Origin: a virus | Virus record (IMG/VR): IMGVR_UViG_3300006810_000371 | Span: 1-24,278 of that record | Direction: 5' to 3' (one strand) | Length of the DNA: 24,278 nucleotides | Shown: piece by piece, positions 7,666 to 13,616 of the stretch | How positions within the stretch are numbered: the stretch's first letter is position 1 | Layout: each line of letters begins with the position of its first letter | Translations under genes and position numbers: made by a program | Notes under the pieces: model-generated | What the model was told of the DNA's origin: nothing | Databases searched by the model: none | The model's input: only the letters and a program-made list of their open reading frames with translations

Positions 7666-10600
7666 ATGTCTGACTATTTAGATAAGGTATCGGGCAAGAA
7701 GTTTATGGACTTGCTTGAAGAAAAAGAGTTTAAGAAAGACTTAGTTAGGTTCTTTAGCGGTCCGATATACTCCATGACACCCGAGGAAATGAAAGAGCGT
7801 GGCTTTGAGGGTCTCGCTAATGATTTTGTTCGTCATATGAGGTACCAAAGCACAAACGAGTTCAGTGCAATACGTGACCTTAGCTCTGCTAGATCAGAAA
7901 GTAGCCCAGAAGAATTTAAGCAAGCCTTCGGTAGTTTGATGGAGGCTTTCGATGCTTCTGATGGAGGTGGCACAGGGGTTGTTGAGGGTGTCTGGGACTA
8001 TGCTTCTGCCTTAGCTACATCACCATCTACTGCGGTAACTGTTGGTAGTCTTGGCTTTGGTGCAGGCTCTAAGCTTGCAGGGCGTGGGGTTACTGCGGCT
8101 GCTCAGCTTGCTGTTCGTAATGAACTCCTCAAACAAGTGTCAAAGAAATCTGTTAGGAAAGCTGCTACTGCACAGGCTGGCAGGGAACTGGCAGAACAAA
8201 AAGTCAGACAGAAGATTGCAGCAGGAACTCTGGGTGGTATGCCAGAGGGTGTCGTAGCTAAGAGACAAGCCCAGAGGGTACTAACTGGAAGTGTCGGAAA
8301 AGAAGCAGCTAAGTCCGTAGGTATGTCTGCGGCATTCGAAGGGGCAATTGGTGCTCTTGGTACTGCTGCTGCACTAGAGACAAGAGAAGCAACTATCGAA
8401 GACTTCGAGTACACTAAAGGAGATGTCCTGACGGGTGCTCTTATTTCGGCTACTCTGGGTGGTGGTCTTGGCGGTGCGGCTGGTGCATTCTCTGCATACA
8501 AAAGAAACCAAGCATTCGAGACATTCTTCGAGGCAATTAAGAGAGAAGAGAAAGCTGCAAGGAAAGCACGAAAGAATGCTACCTCAACCTTGACACAAAG
8601 TAAGGCAAGCAAAAAGTATCAGGAGCTTGGTCTTACTCGGGCTGGCGCAGTACTTGATGCCCTTGACCCGAATGCTGTTATCAAAGGGGATACACTGAGG
8701 AGGTACGTTCTTACAGCGGGGGACTACAATCCTGCCCTGTCTGACAGAGGTCTTTCCTTGGATACTCTTCGTGGTATCGCTGCTGCTACCATTGATATTG
8801 CAGATCAGGTAAAAATAAAACCCAAAGAAAGAATTACGTCTGCTGTAAGTAGGGGTATCGACAGTGGTTTGATAACGACTAAGAAGCTAGACGAAATTAA
8901 GAAGAAGTATAACCTGTCTAACGATGCTATGAGTGCGATCTTTATCTCTGAGCTATCTGAGGCAGGTAAGGTCTTGCAAACAGCCAGCAACATTAAGCAG
9001 GTACTGCGGGATGTGAAAGGACTGGCTAATCGTGGTGTAAGTATGCCTAACGAGCAAGTCCTAGAAGACATAACTGCTGCTGTAAAAGATGGAAGTGCTA
9101 CTGGTCTTCTTGATAAAGGTCTGTGGTTCTTTAGAGAGGCTGACCGGGCGAGTATTGCCTTCATGACATCTCAGCTAGGGACTACTGCCGCCAACGTTGC
9201 TGGTACTGGCTTGACTATTGCAGCAGACACCTCTGACCAGTTAGCTAAGGCATTCTACAGGACTATTCTCAAAGGTGATTTAAGAGGAGCAGGAAACTCT
9301 CTTAGGTCTTCTATCGGTGTCCTTAGAGGTTTTACCACTAGTAAAGATGAGGCTGAACTCTTGCAGACATTCCTTGCGAAGGATATGCCACTTGAGTACA
9401 AGAGGACTTTCTATGATGTTATTCGTGCAGACGAAGTGACTGCTGGCGAATCCTCAATGCTTGTCCGTATAGCACGTAAGGCTAACTTCTTTAACTCTAT
9501 CACTGACGCAGCTTTCAAGAAGAGCATCTTTTACGCTATGTTGGACAGGCGTATGCGGGATGCTGCTCTGCAAGGTGGAACTAAGTACGGAAATGTTACA
9601 GACTTCTTGAAGAGAGGAACGTCCCTTGAGGAGATTGGGGAAGACTTAGTTAACAAGGCTGTTGATGACACTCGCCGTTTGACTATGCAAAGAACATACT
9701 ACGGGGACAAGACACCTTTCGGACAAACCGCTGCTGCTGTAGAGAAGATACACCGTAAGGTACCTTTCCTTATGTCACAAGGTATAGGTGTTCCTTTCCC
9801 TAGATATGTAGCAAACCACCTAGAGTACATTGGGGACTACACAGGTCTTGCTCTTGCTGGAGATACTATGGGCAAGACACTAAATGCAATGGGTTTGGGA
9901 GGAGCAGGCAGAAAGCTTATTGATGATCCTCTGAAGGAATACGAAGACAGAGTTGCTAGGTTTATCACTGGTATGTCTGGTGTATTCCTTGGTGCTCAAC
10001 TCCACAAGGCTGGGTACTTGCCTACCTACGACCAGTTCCTAACTGGTGAAGCAGAGGGTGGAGTAGACTTGAAGAGGTCGTTTGGTCCATTCATTGCAAG
10101 TACTTACTTGGGTGTCGCAATGGCACGTATAGCAGAAGGGGAAACTCTCGACAAACCTTTCTTGGATACAGTAAAAGAAATCGGAGATATTACTGTTGGT
10201 ATGACTGAGCTTGGTTTCCAAGGTGGTGCGATAGGTGACCTGCTGAGTTATGCGGATAACCCGTCTCCTACAACTGCGGATGCTTTCGCTAAGAGTGCTG
10301 GTAACTTCTTGTCTACCTTCACGTACCCTGCTGCTGTTGCCCGTGACCTGTACGGACAGATTGACCCGAAGGCTGCACCAACTCCTTACACAAGACCTAT
10401 ACTTCGTGGAAGTATGTACGAACAGTTGCCTGAGAGAAACTTCTTTGGTGATATCCTGAAAAATGAAACCTTACTTAATCAGGCAGTTAGGTTTGCCCCT
10501 GACCTTCAGTCTTTCAAGCTGGCATCCAACCAGAGTATGTCGGATGGGTACGACTTACCCCAGTACAGCATCTTTAATCCGTATCCTGTGAATAGCTTCA

Positions 10601-11184
10601 ATCCTATTAGACGACAGATGGGGTTCAAGCAAGAGGCTCCTACTACAACTCTTCAAAGAGAAGCGAGAGACCTTGACCTCAAGGAGTACAGGGTAAAGAA
10701 AAGAATTGCTAACCCTGCTGTTGACTGGTGGGTTACCGCAAGCCTAGCTAAGGGTAACAGGCTCACTGGCTCTAGGTCTTTGAATGATGAGTTTAAGATT
10801 TGGGCTAAGACAGGTAAGATTGATAAGTTCTCAGGTAGAACCTACGAACAACTTACTGAGCCAAGAGAAAAGAGAGAAGCACTCAAAGACTTTATACGTG
10901 ACTACTCTACAGTGGTGCAGACAGCAGTAGAAGATACCTTTGAGTCTATGCTTAAGTCACCTGAACCACAAATTAGAAGACAAGCCTTTGGGTACGTCCG
11001 TAACTTTTTCTTTATCGAAACATCTAAGGTAGGGAATAAGTCTAAGGTAGCTGAGGCTACAAGACGTGTGTCAAGGGGTAAGTTCTCTGACCCTGCTGAG
11101 TTTGTTCTTGAGACAGGGGACATAGACACAGAGATTACTAGGAAGTACGCTATCCTAGAGGAACTCGGAAACATAGAAGACTAA
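7666..11184 (+). CDS. Large internal virion protein (T7 gp16-like in position and build), 1172 aa
   Basis: This is the largest protein in the window and the last plus-strand gene before the terminator. The N-terminal ~110 residues are soluble and charged. Gly/Ala-rich hydrophobic stretches follow at about 122-150 (TAVTVGSLGFGAGSKLAG) and 255-280 (VLTGALISATLGGGLGGAAG), able to insert into a membrane. The rest is long, mostly helical and Lys/Arg-rich, with further weak hydrophobic stretches. T7 gp16 (1318 aa) has similar size, position and membrane behaviour, and enters the host to form the DNA conduit. No lytic transglycosylase motif is seen here. That activity appears to be supplied by the separate gene at 4304-5095. 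GAGG precedes the ATG by 6 bases. Identity by homology was not tested. Confidence 0.7.
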   Translation: MSDYLDKVSGKKFMDLLEEKEFKKDLVRFFSGPIYSMTPEEMKERGFEGLANDFVRHMRYQSTNEFSAIRDLSSARSESSPEEFKQAFGSLMEAFDASDGGGTGVVEGVWDYASALATSPSTAVTVGSLGFGAGSKLAGRGVTAAAQLAVRNELLKQVSKKSVRKAATAQAGRELAEQKVRQKIAAGTLGGMPEGVVAKRQAQRVLTGSVGKEAAKSVGMSAAFEGAIGALGTAAALETREATIEDFEYTKGDVLTGALISATLGGGLGGAAGAFSAYKRNQAFETFFEAIKREEKAARKARKNATSTLTQSKASKKYQELGLTRAGAVLDALDPNAVIKGDTLRRYVLTAGDYNPALSDRGLSLDTLRGIAAATIDIADQVKIKPKERITSAVSRGIDSGLITTKKLDEIKKKYNLSNDAMSAIFISELSEAGKVLQTASNIKQVLRDVKGLANRGVSMPNEQVLEDITAAVKDGSATGLLDKGLWFFREADRASIAFMTSQLGTTAANVAGTGLTIAADTSDQLAKAFYRTILKGDLRGAGNSLRSSIGVLRGFTTSKDEAELLQTFLAKDMPLEYKRTFYDVIRADEVTAGESSMLVRIARKANFFNSITDAAFKKSIFYAMLDRRMRDAALQGGTKYGNVTDFLKRGTSLEEIGEDLVNKAVDDTRRLTMQRTYYGDKTPFGQTAAAVEKIHRKVPFLMSQGIGVPFPRYVANHLEYIGDYTGLALAGDTMGKTLNAMGLGGAGRKLIDDPLKEYEDRVARFITGMSGVFLGAQLHKAGYLPTYDQFLTGEAEGGVDLKRSFGPFIASTYLGVAMARIAEGETLDKPFLDTVKEIGDITVGMTELGFQGGAIGDLLSYADNPSPTTADAFAKSAGNFLSTFTYPAAVARDLYGQIDPKAAPTPYTRPILRGSMYEQLPERNFFGDILKNETLLNQAVRFAPDLQSFKLASNQSMSDGYDLPQYSIFNPYPVNSFNPIRRQMGFKQEAPTTTLQREARDLDLKEYRVKKRIANPAVDWWVTASLAKGNRLTGSRSLNDEFKIWAKTGKIDKFSGRTYEQLTEPREKREALKDFIRDYSTVVQTAVEDTFESMLKSPEPQIRRQAFGYVRNFFFIETSKVGNKSKVAEATRRVSRGKFSDPAEFVLETGDIDTEITRKYAILEELGNIED

Positions 11185-11189
11185 AAGAA

Positions 11190-11225
11190 AACCCCCCGGT
11201 ATTACTCCGGGGGGTTCAGTTTTTT
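11190..11225. terminator. Bidirectional rho-independent terminator between convergent blocks
   Basis: A perfect 10-bp stem (AACCCCCCGG at 11190-11199 with CCGGGGGGTT at 11207-11216) closes a 7-base loop. TTTTTT lies at 11220-11225 on the plus side. On the minus strand the stem is followed by TTCTTTT, so it can end transcripts from both directions. It starts 6 bases after the stop of the 1172-residue gene and lies 14 bases from the stop of the opposing AT-hook gene. Confidence 0.93.
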
Positions 11226-11239
11226 GGGTTTTATAAGGA

Positions 11240-11533
11240 TTATCCCTTGATCCTACGGAGCATAACGTCTGCATACCTAAAGGCTTCTTCTACAATCTCT
11301 TCTGGTCTACCGTGTTTGCCAGAGGCTAGTAGTCCAGACAGAGCAGACCCTGCGTAGAAGTTGCGCCAATTAGGATCACCGTGTACTGGGTCTTCCTGTA
11401 GTTTCTTATTGAAGAACTCACGGGCCTCCTGTTCCAAAGACATCTGCTTCTTCTCGGCAGGTGTGTGCTTTGAAATAGGTCTTCCGCGTTTCTTCTTTAC
11501 AGGCGGTGGGTTGTTAGTAGAACCAACAGTCAT
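11240..11533 (-). CDS. Small AT-hook DNA-binding protein, 97 aa
   Basis: The N-terminus holds a canonical AT-hook core, Arg-Gly-Arg-Pro at residues 16-19 in PPVKKKRGRPISKHTP, which typically binds the minor groove of AT-rich DNA. The middle is charged and helical (EKKQMSLEQEAREFFNKKL). The C-terminal half (SALSGLLASG...EEIVEEAFRYADVMLRRIKG) looks like a small helical domain. It is the last minus-strand gene and has its own near-consensus promoter about 30 bases upstream, so it can be made separately from the replication genes. A role in DNA compaction, transcription control or host chromosome binding is possible, but only the AT-hook is supported by sequence. Confidence 0.75.
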   Translation of the reverse strand: MTVGSTNNPPPVKKKRGRPISKHTPAEKKQMSLEQEAREFFNKKLQEDPVHGDPNWRNFYAGSALSGLLASGKHGRPEEIVEEAFRYADVMLRRIKG

Positions 11534-11561
11534 TAGTTACCCCATAGGATCAAGTAGTTTA

Positions 11562-11590
11562 ATATTAAACCATTTCGATATGGCTGTCAA
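11562..11590 (-). promoter_or_regulatory. Sigma70-type promoter for the AT-hook gene
   Basis: On the minus strand, TTGACA (11590-11585) is followed by a 17-base spacer and TAATAT (11567-11562). This is a consensus -35, ideal spacing and a 5/6 -10. It lies in the 60-base gap before the ATG at 11533. It shares GTGTTGACAGCYATAT with the promoter upstream of the SSB gene. Confidence 0.85.
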
Positions 11591-11593
11591 CAC

Positions 11594-11908
11594 TTAATTT
11601 GATGCAGACACAGGTACGCACCAATTCATGTAGTCGTTCTCAATGAACTCCTTGTCGTTGTCTTCGTGGACTACATAGATCATACCGATAATGTTATTGG
11701 CTAGGGGCTGTGGTACACCTACCATAACTAGCTGGTTGAACATCATGGCAGGTGGTACTCCACTATCCCTAGCGTCTACTACAGGTCCAATGTAGCTGTT
11801 GAAGAACTTCTTGCAGTCCTCTACAGTACGGGCCAGTACCTCAGTAGCGGTGAATAGTGTTGCCGTAGTCAGTAAGAATGCTAAGGCGAAGGCGTATAGG
11901 TTTCTCAT
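11594..11908 (-). CDS. Small exported protein with signal peptide, 104 aa
   Basis: The N-terminus is a textbook Sec signal: MRN, a hydrophobic core (LYAFALAFLLTTATLF) and a likely cleavage site after TEVLA (residue 26). The mature part has about 78 residues with two cysteines (one in VEDCKKFF, one in MNWCVPV) that could form a disulfide in the periplasm. No family is recognised. It sits at the downstream end of the nucleotide-metabolism operon, and its ATG overlaps the DUF3310 stop (ATGA). Export during infection would fit an envelope-directed role such as superinfection exclusion or modulation of wall enzymes, but that is inference. Confidence 0.78.
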   Translation of the reverse strand: MRNLYAFALAFLLTTATLFTATEVLARTVEDCKKFFNSYIGPVVDARDSGVPPAMMFNQLVMVGVPQPLANNIIGMIYVVHEDNDKEFIENDYMNWCVPVSASN

Positions 11909-12198
11909 GTGGTGTTATCCTCTATAGACTTTATCATCCAGCTAAGGTACACCTCAGCCTTCCTCAGGTCTTCGATACCATTCTTGTACTCATACCTCCA
12001 AAGGTACTTCATGACGTTGCCCTTGCAGTACGCTTGGAATCCCTTAGGACCAAGGGTAGCACGAATAGCTTCGATACATTCGATACCAGACACGTTGTAG
12101 TGTAAGGGTTTATTTACTCGATTGAAACGGGAGGTTTCTTTGTCAGGGATCATGTAGCTTTCCAGTGCTTCTTTCTCTTCGATTGCTTGTGGGTTCAT
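11905..12198 (-). CDS. DUF3310 protein (T7 gp1.7-related nucleotide kinase family)
   Basis: This 97-residue protein has the DUF3310 signature: NKPLHYNVSGIECIEAI, FQAYCKGNVMKYLWRY and GIEDLRKAEVYLSWMI. T7 gp1.7, in the same domain family, is a nucleoside monophosphate kinase, so a role in the dNTP supply is likely. An upstream in-frame ATG at 12228 would add ten residues. The ATG at 12198 is preferred because AAGGAGGG stands 4-5 bases before it and it overlaps the PhoH stop (ATGA). It lies in the same operon as class II RNR and the MazG/HisE-like enzyme. Confidence 0.88.
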   Translation of the reverse strand: MNPQAIEEKEALESYMIPDKETSRFNRVNKPLHYNVSGIECIEAIRATLGPKGFQAYCKGNVMKYLWRYEYKNGIEDLRKAEVYLSWMIKSIEDNTT

Positions 12199-12890
12199 AG
12201 GCCCTCCTTCATGAATGCTACGATCCACTGCTTACACAAGTCGGACCGTACAATATCATCAGCAGTAAACTCAACAACAGGTACAGGGATCAGGTGCTTC
12301 TTAGCTATGTGTATAGCCTTAGACAGACCACTCGTCTCGTTAAGGTCTGACTGTTGGATATCCCCGTTCAGGATAACCTTACAGTTACTTCCTATCCTAG
12401 TCAAGAACATCTTCATTTCGTGAGGTGTAACATTCTGTGCCTCATCTAAGATCACGAAAGCATCTTGGAAGGATCGCCCTCGCATAGTCTCGAATGGTGC
12501 AATCTCAATGTTACCGTTCTTGATACCTGTCTCTACTGCTCCCTTGCCTAAGTGCCAGTGTAGTACCTCAAGGACAGGCATAACCCAAGGCATCATCTTC
12601 TCTTCTAGGGTACCGGGGAAGTAACCGATAGACTTACCAGCAGCTACGTTGGGTCTGGTGATGATGATCTTGTCTATGTCTTTCGTGATGTACAGATTAG
12701 AGGCGAAGGTAGCGGCAATGTACGTCTTGCCTGTACCAGCAGGACCTAACACTATAACCTGATCGTGCTCCTCTATGGCCCTGATGTAGAGTTCTTGGCT
12801 AGTGTTCTGGGGTAGAAGTTCTACGGTATCTTTAAGTGCAGCACCTTTGTAGGTAGTCTTACGTCTGGTGCGTTTGCTTTCCTGTTGCAC
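12195..12890 (-). CDS. phoH: PhoH-like P-loop ATPase
   Basis: This 231-residue protein has a Walker A GPAGTGKT at 49-56 and Walker B FVILDEAQN near residue 145. It also has the family features IITRPNVAAGKSIGYFPGTLEEKM and NGDIQQSDL, all standard for PhoH ATPases. The gene is very common in marine phages. Its molecular role there is unresolved, with RNA-related ATPase or phosphate-stress functions proposed. The likely start is GTG at 12890, since no ATG occurs in the first half of the frame. It begins 2 bases after the stop of the small basic gene and is translationally linked to DUF3310 downstream. Confidence 0.93.
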   Translation of the reverse strand: MQQESKRTRRKTTYKGAALKDTVELLPQNTSQELYIRAIEEHDQVIVLGPAGTGKTYIAATFASNLYITKDIDKIIITRPNVAAGKSIGYFPGTLEEKMMPWVMPVLEVLHWHLGKGAVETGIKNGNIEIAPFETMRGRSFQDAFVILDEAQNVTPHEMKMFLTRIGSNCKVILNGDIQQSDLNETSGLSKAIHIAKKHLIPVPVVEFTADDIVRSDLCKQWIVAFMKEGL

Positions 12891-12892
12891 TA

Positions 12893-13042
12893 CTACTTCC
12901 CTTGTCCACGGTACTGTTTGTGTTGACGCTTAGTAGACTTGTTCATTGAAGAACGCTTGAGGCTACCCCGTCTAGTGGCTTGGGATGTCTTCTTGTGATT
13001 ACGTTCAGGCTTCCAAGCAACACTGCTGCCAATCTTAGCCAT
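12893..13042 (-). CDS. Small very basic protein, 49 aa
   Basis: This 49-codon ORF begins MAKIGSSVAWKPERNHKK and ends NKSTKRQHKQYRGQGK. About a third of the residues are Lys, Arg or His, and there is one acidic residue (Glu13). AGGGAA lies about 6 bases before the ATG. It fills the space between tRNA-Leu and phoH exactly, stopping 2 bases before the phoH GTG. I recall similar tiny basic proteins beside phoH or replication genes in marine podoviruses, but no function is assigned. Nucleic-acid binding is plausible from charge only. Confidence 0.7.
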   Translation of the reverse strand: MAKIGSSVAWKPERNHKKTSQATRRGSLKRSSMNKSTKRQHKQYRGQGK

Positions 13043-13065
13043 TTGATTCCCTTTGTTAGAGTTGA

Positions 13066-13149
13066 TGGTAGCCGTGACCAGACTTGAACTGGTATGCCAT
13101 AGGCGAGGGATTTTAAGTCCCTTGTGTCTACCGATTCCACCACACGGCC
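13066..13149 (-). tRNA. tRNA-Leu (anticodon UAA)
   Basis: An 84-base class II tRNA. The acceptor stem GGCCGTG/CACGGCT has a terminal G-U pair like bacterial Leu tRNAs, discriminator A and an encoded CCA (13068-13066). The D-arm carries GGTAGACAC. The anticodon arm is AGGGA-CTTAAAA-TCCCT with anticodon UAA. A long variable region and the T-arm ACCAG-TTCAAGT-CTGGT follow. It would read UUA and UUG codons. It is transcribed with the nrdJ-phoH operon. Confidence 0.96.
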
Positions 13150-13159
13150 AGAAGTTATA

Positions 13160-13247
13160 TGGAGGTCACTGGAGGTATCGAACCCCTTGGCATCCTTCCC
13201 ACTATTTAACGCCGAGAGTTTAGAAGACTCTTGTGGGGACAGTGACC
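13160..13247 (-). ncRNA. tRNA-like RNA, resembles tRNA-Arg (UCU) without a normal D-arm
   Basis: An 88-base element lies 10 bases from tRNA-Leu. Reading the minus strand, GGTCACTG at the 5' end pairs perfectly over 8 bp with CAGTGACC near the 3' end, followed by T and an encoded CCA (13162-13160). A T-arm with loop TTCGATA precedes the acceptor 3' strand. The arm AGAGT-CTTCTAA-ACTCT is a canonical anticodon arm with UCU. Only about 9 bases (GTCCCCACA) stand where the D-arm should be, and the variable region is about 27 bases. CCCAC there can pair with GTGGG in the variable region, while GGCGT/ATGCC can form a crossing stem, giving a possible pseudoknot. It is either a divergent functional tRNA-Arg, a decayed tRNA or a tRNA mimic. 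Confidence 0.6.
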
Positions 13248-13254
13248 ATTAGTG

Positions 13255-13602
13255 TTACTCTTTCCTTCTCTGATGTGTTACCACAGCATGGCAGTTAGCA
13301 CAACGGACTTCACACTTACGCATCTCCTCCTTTATCTTATTAAGAGAGTGGCAAGAATTTACCATCCGAGATATCTCCATCGTTTTTTCACCTGTAATAT
13401 GGTCAAACTGGAGTGCAACAGGGTTCTCTTTGTAACCACAGTCTTTACAACCAAGGAAGACCTTAACTCTGTTTACGTAAGCCCTAAGTTTTGGCCTCAG
13501 TTCTTGGCTCCTACGCCTAGCTTTTTCTTTGTAGTAGTCTTTATTCTCCAAGTAGTGCTGCCTTATGTACCTCTTTTGGTACTCTGGGTCATTACTAGGC
13601 AT
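13255..13602 (-). CDS. HNH endonuclease (homing type)
   Basis: This 115-residue protein has a basic N-terminus (EYQKRYIRQHYLENKDYYKEKARRRS). The HNH core follows: GCKDCGY zinc knuckle, VALQFDHI with the first catalytic His, a helical segment (about 80-97), and KCEVRCANCHAVVTHQRR with the second zinc knuckle and the final His. Freestanding HNH genes of this build in phages are usually site-specific homing endonucleases that spread between genomes. It lies between nrdJ (14 bases away) and the tRNA-like element (7 bases away). AGGAG is placed 5 bases before the ATG. The neighbouring nrdJ gene is complete, so it is not seen inside an intron here. Confidence 0.9.
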   Translation of the reverse strand: MPSNDPEYQKRYIRQHYLENKDYYKEKARRRSQELRPKLRAYVNRVKVFLGCKDCGYKENPVALQFDHITGEKTMEISRMVNSCHSLNKIKEEMRKCEVRCANCHAVVTHQRRKE

Positions 13603-13616
13603 AGGAACTCCTGTTA

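Noticed and set aside
8103-8612. 169-codon minus-strand ORF inside the 1172-residue gene
   Set aside because: Ala/Ser/Leu-rich shadow of an Ala/Gly-rich coding region, with no start context.
12943-13143. 66-codon minus-strand ORF beginning MVESVDTRDLKSLAYG
   Set aside because: Its first half is the typical false translation of a tRNA-Leu gene, and the rest covers the small basic gene in another frame.
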